DNA of 64,000 nucleotides from Janthinobacterium sp. LM6 (GCF_002002885.1 NZ_CP019510.1:1798001-1862000), one strand, 5' to 3'; counted from the stretch's first letter, positions 54,924 through 63,300 are shown. The notes: generated by a model not told the origin, from the letters alone. Made by a program: numbers and translations.

Positions 54924-56378
54924 ATGAAAATTTATCCAGTCATCCTGTCCGGCGGTTCGGGCACCCGTTTATGGCCGCTGTCGCGCGCTGTGTTGCCCAA
55001 GCAATTGTTGCCGCTGGTAACGGACAAGACCATGTTGCAGGAAACGGCGTTGCGCGTGACCAGCCTGCCCAACCGCCGTGCCGGCGATAGCGGACTGGCC
55101 GGTTTCGACGTCATGCCGCCGCTGGTGGTGTGCGGCAACGAGCACCGCTTCATGGTGGCCGAGCAACTGCGCGAGATCGGCTTGCCGCCGCTGGGCATTT
55201 TGCTTGAGCCCGTGGGGCGCAACACGGCGCCGGCCGTGGCCGTGGCCGCGCAATTCCTGCTGGCCATCGACCCGCAGGCGCTGATGCTGGTCTTGCCGGC
55301 CGACCATGTCATCACCGACGTGGCCGCGTTTCACCAGGCGATCGCCGAGGCGGCGCTGCTGGCGGCCGATGGCGCGCTGGCCACCTTCGGCATCGTGCCG
55401 ACGGCGCCGGAAACGGGCTATGGCTACATCCGCAGCGGCGCGCCCGTCAGTCCGGGCGCCGCGGGCTGCAAGGTCGAGCGTTTCGTGGAAAAGCCGGACC
55501 TGGCCACGGCGCAGTCGTTCCTTGCCGCGGGTAATTATTTCTGGAACAGCGGCATGTTCATGTTCCGTGCCGAACGCTATCTGGGCGAACTGGGGCAATT
55601 CCAGCCCGCCATGCTGGCCGCCTGCGAAACGGCCGTGCGCGACGGTTACCGCGACCTCGATTTCTGCCGCCTGCAAGAGCAGGCCTTCGCCGCCTGCCCA
55701 TCCGATTCGATCGACTATGCCGTCATGGAGCATACGGAGCATGCGGTGGTGCTGCCGGCCGCCATAGGCTGGAGCGATGTCGGTTCCTGGTCGGCCCTGT
55801 GGGAAGTGCAGCAGGGCGATGCCAACGGTAACGTGGTGCGCGGCGACGTGTATCTCGATGGCGTAAGCAATTGCCTGGTGCGCGCCGAGCGCCGCATGGT
55901 GGCCGTGCTGGGCGTGCAGGACCTGGTCGTGGTGGAAACGGACGATGCGGTATTGATCGCGCACAAGGACCAGGTGCAGCGCGTGAAACAGGTGGTCGAC
56001 CACCTGAAGCAGGCGGGACGCAGCGAACACGTGCAGCACCGCAAGGTGTACCGCCCGTGGGGCAGTTATGAAGGCATCGATATCGGCGAGCGCTTCCAGG
56101 TCAAGCGCATCACCGTCAATCCGGGCGGCAAGCTGTCGCTGCAGATGCACCATCACCGCGCCGAACACTGGGTGGTGGTCAGCGGCACGGCGCAAGTCAC
56201 GTGCGGCGAGAAGGTGACCTTGCTGACGGAAAACGAATCAACGTATATTCCCATCGGCATGACGCACCGCCTGGAAAACCCGGGCAAGCTGCCCTTGCAC
56301 CTGATCGAAGTGCAGTCGGGCAGCTACCTGGGCGAAGACGACATCGTGCGCCTGGAGGATGTCTACCAGCGCGCCTGA
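54924..56378 (+). CDS. manC: Bifunctional mannose-1-phosphate guanylyltransferase / mannose-6-phosphate isomerase
   Basis: A 484-residue enzyme (AlgA/ManC/CpsB family) making GDP-mannose. The N-terminal GTP:mannose-1-phosphate guanylyltransferase domain has ILSGGSGTRLWPLSR (residues 7-21), LPADHVI, VERFVEKPD and NSGMFMFRAERYL. The C-terminal type-II phosphomannose isomerase cupin has YRPWGSYEGIDIGERFQVKRI, LSLQMHHHRAEHWVVVSGTA (metal-binding His) and IPIGMTHRLENPG. The length is normal. ATG 54924 follows 20 nt after the preceding nucleotidyltransferase gene. It feeds the AlgD-like dehydrogenase and mannosyltransferases. The stop overlaps the possible start of the next gene (TGATG). Confidence 0.95.
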   Translation: MKIYPVILSGGSGTRLWPLSRAVLPKQLLPLVTDKTMLQETALRVTSLPNRRAGDSGLAGFDVMPPLVVCGNEHRFMVAEQLREIGLPPLGILLEPVGRNTAPAVAVAAQFLLAIDPQALMLVLPADHVITDVAAFHQAIAEAALLAADGALATFGIVPTAPETGYGYIRSGAPVSPGAAGCKVERFVEKPDLATAQSFLAAGNYFWNSGMFMFRAERYLGELGQFQPAMLAACETAVRDGYRDLDFCRLQEQAFAACPSDSIDYAVMEHTEHAVVLPAAIGWSDVGSWSALWEVQQGDANGNVVRGDVYLDGVSNCLVRAERRMVAVLGVQDLVVVETDDAVLIAHKDQVQRVKQVVDHLKQAGRSEHVQHRKVYRPWGSYEGIDIGERFQVKRITVNPGGKLSLQMHHHRAEHWVVVSGTAQVTCGEKVTLLTENESTYIPIGMTHRLENPGKLPLHLIEVQSGSYLGEDDIVRLEDVYQRA

Positions 56379-57493
56379 TGGCGTTCTCATTGCAGGGCAG
56401 CCGCGCCCCTGGCCGGCTGCCTCCGATCCCTCACTTACCGGTGTACCGACCCTTGCGCAACTTCCTTTGTCTTTCGCTGGCGCTGGCCGCCGGCGCCGCC
56501 CATGCCGACGCGCCAGCCGCCGCTGCCGCAGCCGTGGCGCCACCCGGCTTGCAGGCGTCGCAGCTGGCCATCGTCATCAACGACGCCGAACCCAACAGTG
56601 TCGAGGTGGGCGAGTATTACCGCAAGGCGCACGGCATTCCGGCCGCGAATGTGGCGCACGTGAATATTCCCAACCGTCCCCGCAAGCTCAGCATCGACCA
56701 GTTCGCGCAGTTGAAAGAACGCATCAATGCGCAGCTGAAACCCGAGATCCAGGCCGTGCTGATGGTGTGGAGCGCGCCGTATGCCGTCGAATGCAATGCC
56801 ATCACCGCCGCTTTCACACTCGGCTATGACGGGGATCAATGCGCGAAGACGTGCGATCCCGGCAAGCCCAGCAAGTATTTCAACAGCGAGGCGGCGCAGC
56901 CCTACACGCAGCTGGGCTTGCGCCTGTCGATGCTGCTGCCCATCGATTTCGTGGAAGAGGCCAAGGCCGTGGTGGACCGCGGCGCCGTCAGCGGTTTTTC
57001 CGTGCCGGCCGCCAGCGCGTATTATTTGACCACCAGCGACGCGGTGCGCAACAGCCGGGCCGCTTTCTTTCCACCCGCCGGCGTCGTGCGCCAGCGCAAG
57101 CTGACCGTCAAGAACCTCAAGGCGGACAGCCTGGAAGGGGCGCAAGACATCATGGTGTACCAGACGGGGCAGGCCAAGGTGGCCAAGCTGGAGACCCTGC
57201 ATTTCCTGCCCGGCGCCCTGGCGGACCACCTGACCTCGTTTGGCGGCGACTTGCAGGGCAGTAGCCAGATGAGCAGCCAGCGCTGGCTGGAGGCGGGCGC
57301 GACGGCCAGCTACGGCACCGTCAGCGAACCGTGCAGCTATTGGCAGAAGTTTCCCAATCCGACTGTGCTGCTGCGCCGCTACCTGTCCGGCAGCACGGCG
57401 CTGGAAGCGTACTGGGGCAGCGTGCTGTGGCCGGCCCAGGGCCTGTTCATCGGCGATCCGCTGGCGGCGCCGTATGCGGGTTTCCGGCGCTGA
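56378..57493 (+). CDS. TIGR03790-family exported protein
   Basis: A 371-residue exported protein of unknown function. It matches the TIGR03790 family, which is scattered among bacteria with exosortase or similar envelope systems. Characteristic pieces are QLAIVINDAEPNSVEVGEYYRKAHGIP, NVAHVNIPNR, VLMVWSAPYAVECNAITAAFTLGYD and the closing WGSVLWPAQGLFIGDPLAAPY. The start is uncertain: ATG 56378 overlaps the manC stop, but GTG 56441 gives a much better signal peptide (YRPLRNFLCLSLALAAGAAHA). Two Cys pairs lie near residues 150-170. It is the last gene of the EPS run; a strong terminator follows 21 nt later. Confidence 0.83.
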   Translation: MAFSLQGSRAPGRLPPIPHLPVYRPLRNFLCLSLALAAGAAHADAPAAAAAAVAPPGLQASQLAIVINDAEPNSVEVGEYYRKAHGIPAANVAHVNIPNRPRKLSIDQFAQLKERINAQLKPEIQAVLMVWSAPYAVECNAITAAFTLGYDGDQCAKTCDPGKPSKYFNSEAAQPYTQLGLRLSMLLPIDFVEEAKAVVDRGAVSGFSVPAASAYYLTTSDAVRNSRAAFFPPAGVVRQRKLTVKNLKADSLEGAQDIMVYQTGQAKVAKLETLHFLPGALADHLTSFGGDLQGSSQMSSQRWLEAGATASYGTVSEPCSYWQKFPNPTVLLRRYLSGSTALEAYWGSVLWPAQGLFIGDPLAAPYAGFRR

Positions 57494-57514
57494 AACCGGA
57501 TTCCTCCAGACAAT

Positions 57515-57540
57515 AAAAAAGGCCCTTGCGGGCCTTTTTT
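57515..57540. terminator. Bidirectional rho-independent terminator
   Basis: AAAAAAGGCCC (57515-57525), loop TTGC, GGGCCTTTTTT (57530-57540): a perfect 11-bp stem with A- and T-runs serving both strands. It closes the EPS run on the plus strand and the PEP-CTERM protein gene on the minus strand. Confidence 0.95.
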
Positions 57541-57558
57541 CATGGTGCAGCGCGACTG

Positions 57559-58281
57559 TTACTTGCTTTTGCGGCGGCGCGCCAGGGCGACGAGGCCCAG
57601 TCCGGCCAGCAGCATGGCATAGGTTTCCGGTTCCGGCACGGCCGGGATTTCCGGCGTCACGGGGAGGATGCTGCCGCCCGTAAAGCCGCCACCCGAACCG
57701 CCGCCGCCGACACCGTTGCTGCCCGTGGGCAAGTTTTCACCGAGCGACGACGAAACGATCAATGGCGCCTGGGTGTCGCCGCTGCGGGCCTGATACGAAC
57801 GGCCCGGGCCACGGTAGCCGGCCGCGTCATCGAAAGGACGGTTTTCTTCGGCGGCCACGAAGTCGCGCGTGATAAAGCTGAAGTCGCGGTCGTCGCTGGC
57901 ACGCACCTTGCGCGGTTCGCCGGCACCGGCACCGTCAGGCAACTGGCGCGCGGCCAGGCGGTGATTATTCTCGGCCGATGACGAGTTGCGGAATTCCTGG
58001 TCGGACACGATGCCGTCAAATTCCGGCGTCTTGTTCGAGCCGTCGTTGGTGCGCGTGCCGGAGCCGATGAAGCCATTGGCCAGGCTGCAGGCGCTGTAGG
58101 TGCCGTCCAGGTTGGCGTCTTTCGTATTGCCATTCGCCGATTGCGTGCTGGCCTGGCAATTCTTTTCATTCTTTTGCGCAGGCGCGGCCGTTTGTGCCTG
58201 GGCGCTGGCGCCGAAGAACATCAAGGCCGCGGCCAGCAGCAAGGGACGGGAAGAGGCGGGCGTGAAAATTGGTGTTGGCAT
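57559..58281 (-). CDS. PEP-CTERM sorting-domain protein of unknown function
   Basis: A 240-residue exported protein. The start at 58281 gives a signal peptide (PLLLAAALMFFGASAQAQ). The mature chain is polar and low in hydrophobics, with two Cys (CQAS, YSACSL), many Asn/Ser/Asp residues, an Arg-rich middle (LAARQLPDGAGAGEPRKVRASDDRDF) and a Gly-rich linker (VGGGGSGGGFTGGS). It ends with the sorting signal VPEPETYAMLLAGLGLVALARRRKSK: PEP motif, membrane helix, basic tail. It would be processed by exosortase B and exported with the EPS. No catalytic domain is recognised. It is convergent with the EPS run and divergent from the nuclease gene. Confidence 0.87.
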   Translation of the reverse strand: MPTPIFTPASSRPLLLAAALMFFGASAQAQTAAPAQKNEKNCQASTQSANGNTKDANLDGTYSACSLANGFIGSGTRTNDGSNKTPEFDGIVSDQEFRNSSSAENNHRLAARQLPDGAGAGEPRKVRASDDRDFSFITRDFVAAEENRPFDDAAGYRGPGRSYQARSGDTQAPLIVSSSLGENLPTGSNGVGGGGSGGGFTGGSILPVTPEIPAVPEPETYAMLLAGLGLVALARRRKSK

Positions 58282-58610
58282 GATCGATCTCTCAAAAAGC
58301 ATGGAAGGGTGCGCCGCTGGGCGCGTGTGTCCGCATGCGATTGTTGCCGCTCCCGTCCAGGCTACTGTTGCGAGCAAGGCAGGGAGTGCGTTTCAAGGTC
58401 AGGCATGGATGGGGCCTGCACTACTGGGTCTGGTGTTGCCGTTCAATTTCTTATCAGGAACTAAACTTATTTGTTTGAATTATATCATATTGTGCAGCGG
58501 CATAACGACCTGGCTTGCTTTGTACAGCCTGGCGTTGTTGAAAGGATACTTTCGGCAGGCGGCCGCCAGCCTGGATCCGCGCTGCGCATTACTCCGTTCA
58601 GCTTAATGAA

Positions 58611-58628
58611 ATGTCATCAACTCGTCAT
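58611..58628 (+). promoter_or_regulatory. Pho-box-like direct repeat 1 (with -10)
   Basis: ATGTCAT-CAAC-TCGTCAT: two 7-bp repeats 11 bp apart, the layout of a PhoB site (consensus CTGTCAT, 4 nt, CTGTCAT). A -10-like TAGTAT follows at 58639-58644, 10 bp downstream, which is the spacing usual when the Pho box replaces the -35. The gene start is 87 nt further on. Confidence 0.6.
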
Positions 58629-58657
58629 GCACACTGTTTAGTATGCAAATCATAAGT

Positions 58658-58675
58658 TCGTCATCATTTTGTCAA
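58658..58675 (+). promoter_or_regulatory. Pho-box-like direct repeat 2
   Basis: TCGTCAT-CATT-TTGTCAA: the same 7-4-7 direct-repeat layout as the site at 58611, 47 nt downstream of it and 55 nt before the nuclease ATG. No clear -10 follows this copy, so it may be an auxiliary site. Confidence 0.5.
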
Positions 58676-58730
58676 GAACAGCCTGCCAGCGCCTGTCCGG
58701 GTTGGCGTCATCTTACCGACCAGGAAAACC

Positions 58731-61700
58731 ATGAATGTCCACCTTGCCGTCCCGTCCGTCCCGCGCTCGTCCCTGCGTAAACCGTTGCGCCTGACGGTCA
58801 TGGCCGCCGTGCTGGCCAGCCTGTCCTTGCCAGCCCTGGCCGTGTCCGATGTCGTCATCAGCCAGGTGTATGGGGGCGGCGGCAACACGGGCGCCGTGTA
58901 CCGCAACGATTTCATCGAGCTGTTCAACCGTGGCGCCAGTCCCGTCAACCTGAGCAACTGGAGCGTGCAGTACGGCGCCGCCGCCAATACGAGCTGGTCC
59001 GTGACGGCCTTGCCGGCTATCGATTTGCAACCTGGCCAGTATTTGCTGGTCCAGCAAGCCAAGGGCACGGGCGGCACGCAAGACTTGCCGACGCCGGACG
59101 CGACGGGCACCCTGGCCATGTCCGGCACGACGGGCAAGGTACTGTTAAGTAATAGCAAGACGGCCCAGGTGGGCGCCAGCCCCACGGGCGCGGCCGTCAT
59201 CGACCTGGTCGGCTTCGGCACGGCCAACGGCTTTGAAGGCGCCGTGGCGCCCGCGCCCTCGAATACCCTGGCGATTCTGCGCGCGAATGGCGGCTGCGGC
59301 GACACGGACGATAACAGCGTGGATTTTGCCACCGGCAGCGTGACGCCGCGCAATACGGCCTCGCCGCTGAATGTCTGCGGCGGCCCCGTCGTGCACAAGA
59401 TCATCACCAGTTGCCCCGCCAGCCTGGCCCTGGCCGTGGGCAATGGCGGCAGCGCCGTGCTGCGCGCGTCCGACGCGGATGGCGTCGTGAACGCTGCTAT
59501 CTTGAGTTCGCCGGCCGTGGCCGGCATCAGCCTGGCCAACTTCAGCGCGGCCGGCGTGGCGGGCGAGAGCGCCATGGTCAGCCTGCTGGTGGCCGCCGGC
59601 GTGCCGGTGGGCAATTATCCCGTGATCGTCAGCTTTAGCAATGACCAGCAGCAGACGGCCACCTGCAAGGTGGATGTCGCCGTGCAAGGCTTGGCCGCCG
59701 TCAGCCACACGATTCCGCAAATCCAGGGCAGTGGCGCGGCCAGCCCCTACGCCAATTCCGTGCAGACGACGGAAGGCGTGGTGACCCTGAAAGTGGGCAC
59801 GGGCTTCTTCATCCAGGACGCGGCCGGCGATGGCGATCCGTCGACGTCGGACGGCATCTTCGTGTACACGGGCGCGACGGCCACCACCGTGCAGCCGGGC
59901 GAACTGGTGCGCGTGACGGGCACGGTGTTCGAATACACGCCCACGGGCGCCAAGAATTCCTACACGGAATTGAAGGACGTGACGGCCATCCTCACGCAAA
60001 GCGCGGGCCACGGCATCGTGCCGGCGAATGTGACCTTGCCGAACGACAAGCTGGCCGCCGTGGAAGGCATGCTGGTGCGTTTCACGCAGCCCCTGACCGT
60101 GTCGCAAAACGCCTACCTGGGCGCGCGCGGCGAGCTGACCCTGTCGGCGGGCCGGCGCGAAGTGCCGACCAACCGCTATCCGGCCGGCTCCGCCGAAGCA
60201 CAAGCCTTGATCGCCGCCAATGCGAACAACCTGATTGTGCTCGATGATGGCATTTTCGTCACGCCGCCCACGATTCCCTACATCGGCCAGGACAGCACCG
60301 TGCGCAGCGGCGATACGGTGGCCGACCTGACGGGCGTGGTGGATTTCGGTGCGATCGGCGGTGGCGGCGCCGCCTACAAATTGCAGCCGACGCAGACGCC
60401 GCAGTTTTCGCGCGACAACCCGCGCACGGGCAGCCCGGAACTGCCATCCGGCAACGTCAAGGTGGCCAGCGCGAATGTGCTGAATTTCTTCACGACCTTT
60501 ACGAATGGCAACAATATCTTTGGACAGACGGGGCAGGGCTGCACCTTGGGCGCCTCGACTACCAAGTCGAACTGCCGCGGCGCCGACAACCTTGCCGAAT
60601 TCGAGCGCCAGCGCGACAAGATCGTGGCCGAACTGAAAGCCATCGATGCGGACGTGGTGGGCTTGATGGAAATCCAGAACAATGGCGAAATCGCCGTCAC
60701 TTACCTAGTCGACCAGCTGAACGCGGCCATCGGCGGCGTCACGTATGCCGTGGTGCCGAAGCCGGCCGCCACGGGTACGGACGCCATCCGCGTGGCCATG
60801 ATCTACAAGCCGGGCAAGCTTGGCCTGGTGGGCGGCGCCTTGTCGGACGCCAACGCCATCAACAACCGGCCGCCGATGGCGCAAACTTTTCTTGCGAGCA
60901 ATGGCGAGAAATTCTCGCTGATCGTCAACCACCTGAAGTCGAAGGGCAGCTGCCCTTCGAGCGGGCTGGACGCGGACCAGAACGATAGCCAGAGCTGCTG
61001 GAATGCCACCCGCGTGCAGCAAGCCCAGCGCCTGGTGGGCAGCTTCGTGCCGCAGGTGGCGGCTGCTGCCGGCGACGCTGACGTGCTGGTCATCGGCGAC
61101 CTCAATTCCTATGGCGCGGAAGACCCGATCCAGGTCATCACGGGCGCCGGCTTCGTCAATGAACTCGAACGTTTCGTGCGGCCGTCCGGCATGCCGTATT
61201 CGTACGTGTTCGGCGGCCAGAGCGGCTACCTCGACCACGCGCTGGCCAGCGCGTCGCTGAGCCCGCAAGTGGCCGGCGTGGCCGAATGGCATGTGAATGC
61301 GGACGAGCCGGAAGTGATCGACTACAACATCGACGCGGCCAAGCCGCAAGACTTGTACAACGCCTTGCCTTACCGCGCCTCGGATCACGACCCGGTCGTC
61401 ATCAGCCTGGACTTGCAGCCCGCCTACCGCGACATCACGGCCGCCGTCTCGACGGCCAGTTCGGGCCTCGCGTACAACCGCGCGACGCAAAAATACACGG
61501 GGACGTTCTCGTTCACCAACACAGGCACGAACGCCCTGGCCGGTCCGTTCCAGGTGGCGTTCGGCGGCTTGCCGGCCGGCGTCAGCCTGGCCAATGCCAC
61601 GGGCAGCCATGCGGGCGCCGCGTATGTCACGGTGAATGCCGCCAGCCTGGCGCCGGGCGCGACGGCCTCGTTTGCCGTCAGCTTCACCAATCCGTCGAAA

Positions 61701-61745
61701 GTGACGATCACCTACTCGGCCAGCATCTACGCCGGCAACTTCTAA
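58731..61745 (+). CDS. ExeM/NucH-family extracellular endonuclease with lamin-tail domain
   Basis: A 1004-residue secreted DNase. The signal peptide ends ALA (about residue 37). Residues about 38-165 are a lamin-tail domain (VVISQVYGGGGNTGAVYRNDFIELFNRGASPVNLSNWSVQYG). A linker and an OB-fold/S1-like exonuclease-associated region follow (GFFIQDAAGDGDPSTSDGIFVYT). Then comes the endonuclease/exonuclease/phosphatase domain: KVASANVLNFFTTF, VVGLMEIQNNGE (metal Glu), VNHLKSKGS, VIGDLNSYGAEDPI and YRASDHDPVVISL (catalytic Asp-His). The last 110 residues form a DUF11-like beta domain. It probably degrades extracellular DNA for phosphate or biofilm remodelling; two Pho-box-like sites upstream support phosphate control. 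CAGGAAAA precedes the ATG. Confidence 0.92.
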   Translation: MNVHLAVPSVPRSSLRKPLRLTVMAAVLASLSLPALAVSDVVISQVYGGGGNTGAVYRNDFIELFNRGASPVNLSNWSVQYGAAANTSWSVTALPAIDLQPGQYLLVQQAKGTGGTQDLPTPDATGTLAMSGTTGKVLLSNSKTAQVGASPTGAAVIDLVGFGTANGFEGAVAPAPSNTLAILRANGGCGDTDDNSVDFATGSVTPRNTASPLNVCGGPVVHKIITSCPASLALAVGNGGSAVLRASDADGVVNAAILSSPAVAGISLANFSAAGVAGESAMVSLLVAAGVPVGNYPVIVSFSNDQQQTATCKVDVAVQGLAAVSHTIPQIQGSGAASPYANSVQTTEGVVTLKVGTGFFIQDAAGDGDPSTSDGIFVYTGATATTVQPGELVRVTGTVFEYTPTGAKNSYTELKDVTAILTQSAGHGIVPANVTLPNDKLAAVEGMLVRFTQPLTVSQNAYLGARGELTLSAGRREVPTNRYPAGSAEAQALIAANANNLIVLDDGIFVTPPTIPYIGQDSTVRSGDTVADLTGVVDFGAIGGGGAAYKLQPTQTPQFSRDNPRTGSPELPSGNVKVASANVLNFFTTFTNGNNIFGQTGQGCTLGASTTKSNCRGADNLAEFERQRDKIVAELKAIDADVVGLMEIQNNGEIAVTYLVDQLNAAIGGVTYAVVPKPAATGTDAIRVAMIYKPGKLGLVGGALSDANAINNRPPMAQTFLASNGEKFSLIVNHLKSKGSCPSSGLDADQNDSQSCWNATRVQQAQRLVGSFVPQVAAAAGDADVLVIGDLNSYGAEDPIQVITGAGFVNELERFVRPSGMPYSYVFGGQSGYLDHALASASLSPQVAGVAEWHVNADEPEVIDYNIDAAKPQDLYNALPYRASDHDPVVISLDLQPAYRDITAAVSTASSGLAYNRATQKYTGTFSFTNTGTNALAGPFQVAFGGLPAGVSLANATGSHAGAAYVTVNAASLAPGATASFAVSFTNPSKVTITYSASIYAGNF

Positions 61746-61755
61746 GGACACCATC

Positions 61756-62394
61756 ATGTTGACAACGAAATGCAATCCGGCCCTGCGCCGCGCCGTGCTG
61801 GCCGCCGTGCTGGCCGCCAGCTCCAGCGTGGCGCTGGCGGATCCGCTCGGCTACCGCGTGGAAATCGACACGAGCGCCTTTTCCGGCGCCGGCTTCCTCG
61901 ACTTCGTCTTTATTGCCGGCAACAGCCCCGCGCCGGGCGCCAGCGCCGTGCTCAGCAATTTTTCGGGTGCGTTCGGCGCGCTGGAATCGCTGGAAGGCAA
62001 TGTCAGCGGCAGCGTGCCCGGTACCTTGACCTTCGGCAATAGCGGCGCCTACAACGACTGGTTCCACAACGTGACCCTGGGCGGCAAGTTCGGTTTCAAC
62101 GTCGTCTTCGGCGGTGATTTCCTGAACACGGCCGGCAACGCGGGCACGACGTTTGGCGTGGGCTTGCTCGACTACACGGGTATGGCTTACCTGGGCAATG
62201 CGAATGGCAACCTCGTGCAATTCGAACTGACCCCGCTGAACGGCGGATTGCCCGCCAGCATAGCCGGCAGCACCTACGCCAGCATCGCGACGATCTCGGC
62301 CGTGCCGGAAGCGTCGGAATGGATGATGCTGACGGGCGGCCTGGCGCTGATCGGTTTTGCCCTGCGCCGCCGCCAGTTCGTCACGCCAGCATAA
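61756..62394 (+). CDS. PEP-CTERM protein (NF038129-like)
   Basis: A 212-residue exported protein with a signal peptide ending ALA. The mature domain is a beta-rich fold of the small PEP-CTERM group NF038129 (YRVEIDTSAFSGAGFLDFVFIAGNSPAPGASAVLSNFSGAFG, FGFNVVFGGDF, FGVGLLDYTGMAYLGN). The sorting signal is slightly altered: VPEASEWMMLTGGLALIGFALRRRQFVTPA, with PEA instead of PEP, then helix and basic residues. Exosortases tolerate this variant in other proteins. It begins 10 nt after the nuclease gene, so the two may be co-transcribed and share the Pho-type control. A terminator follows at 62414. Confidence 0.87.
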   Translation: MLTTKCNPALRRAVLAAVLAASSSVALADPLGYRVEIDTSAFSGAGFLDFVFIAGNSPAPGASAVLSNFSGAFGALESLEGNVSGSVPGTLTFGNSGAYNDWFHNVTLGGKFGFNVVFGGDFLNTAGNAGTTFGVGLLDYTGMAYLGNANGNLVQFELTPLNGGLPASIAGSTYASIATISAVPEASEWMMLTGGLALIGFALRRRQFVTPA

Positions 62395-62413
62395 ATAGTC
62401 GTTGTCCGGCCTG

Positions 62414-62448
62414 AACACAGCGCGCCCTCGGTGCGCTGTGTTTTTTTT
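62414..62448 (+). terminator. Rho-independent terminator after the nuclease/PEP-CTERM pair
   Basis: AACACAGCGC (62414-62423) pairs perfectly with GCGCTGTGTT (62433-62442), 9-nt loop, inside a run of eight T. It lies 19 nt after the PEP-CTERM stop. Confidence 0.93.
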
Positions 62449-62589
62449 GGGCTATTTATTCGGAATGGCTATAAATCAGGAAACTAAATTGTATTAGTCA
62501 CCGTTTTACGCTTGATGCATAGTCAAAAACTTGTCGTGCCGTCTAGTTTCTCAGGGAGGGCCGCCCACTTTTTTCGGGAGGATGCATCG

Positions 62590-63300
62590 ATGCGCCGTCA
62601 TATTCTGCTGCTGGATCCTGCGCCAGCTTCGCAAGCCTTGCTGGTGCATAACCTGCAAGGCGCCGGCTACCGGGTCAGCTGCGCCGTGGATGCGCGCGGC
62701 GCGCTGGCCTTGCTGGCCGCCGATCCGCCCGACGTGCTGCTGCTGGAATGGGAGCTGCCGGATGCGTCCGGCATCGCGCTGCTGCGCCAGGTGCGCCAGG
62801 ATGGCGTGCTGTGCGACTTGCCCATCATCATGGTCAGCGCGCGTGACAGCGAACAGGACAAGGTGCTGGCCCTGGAAAGCGGCGCCGACGATTATCTGTG
62901 CAAGCCCGTCGGTCCCCGTGAAATGCTGGCCCGCGTGCATGCGCTGCTGCGCCGGCGCGCGCCAGCGGCCTTGCGCGCAGGTTCAAGCGCGGACGGCGCC
63001 GCCTTGCGGCTCGATCCGCACACCCGGCGCGTGACGGCCGGCAGCGTACCTGTCAGCCTGGGCCGCGTGGAATTCAAGCTGCTGCATTTTTTGATGGACC
63101 ATCCGGGCAGGGTGCATAGCCGCGCGCAACTGCTGGACCAGGTGTGGGGCCATGCCGCGTATCTGGACGAACGCACGGTCGACGCCCACGTGGGACGCTT
63201 GCGGCAGGCTTTGCTGCCGGGCGGCTGCGGCCACCGCATCGAAACCGTGCGCGGCAGCGGCTACCGCTACCTGGCGTGTGACACCGCCGTGTGCGCCTGA
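62590..63300 (+). CDS. OmpR/PhoB-type response regulator with non-canonical receiver (Asp to Glu)
   Basis: A 236-residue regulator. ATG 62590 follows CGGGAGG by about 9 nt. The receiver (1-118) resembles PhoB (IALLRQVRQDGVLCDLPIIMVSARDSEQDKVLALESGADDYLCKPV) but the phosphoacceptor Asp is Glu53 (VLLLEWELPDASG), and the acidic pocket keeps only Asp9 (LLLDPAPAS). The switch Thr is Ser, and Lys is kept. The C-terminal winged helix is complete (RVEFKLLHFLMDHPGRVHSRAQLLDQVWG, RTVDAHVGRLRQAL, IETVRGSGYRYL). Glu can mimic phosphate, so it may be always active or phosphate-independent. No sensor kinase is adjacent. Its stop overlaps the LuxR gene start. Confidence 0.9.
   Translation: MRRHILLLDPAPASQALLVHNLQGAGYRVSCAVDARGALALLAADPPDVLLLEWELPDASGIALLRQVRQDGVLCDLPIIMVSARDSEQDKVLALESGADDYLCKPVGPREMLARVHALLRRRAPAALRAGSSADGAALRLDPHTRRVTAGSVPVSLGRVEFKLLHFLMDHPGRVHSRAQLLDQVWGHAAYLDERTVDAHVGRLRQALLPGGCGHRIETVRGSGYRYLACDTAVCA

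Larger units (their letters stand above)
58282..58730. other. 449-bp divergent intergenic region before the extracellular nuclease gene
   Basis: No gene is supported; a plus-strand open frame spanning 58100-58606 has no ribosome site and overlaps the PEP-CTERM gene. An A/T-rich patch at 58450-58500 is the probable promoter zone for the minus-strand gene. Two Pho-box-like direct repeats occupy 58611-58675 on the nuclease side. Confidence 0.6.

Noticed and set aside
58100..58606. Plus-strand open frame opposite the PEP-CTERM gene
   Set aside because: Overlaps the minus-strand coding region and lacks a ribosome site; the upstream region is promoter-like.
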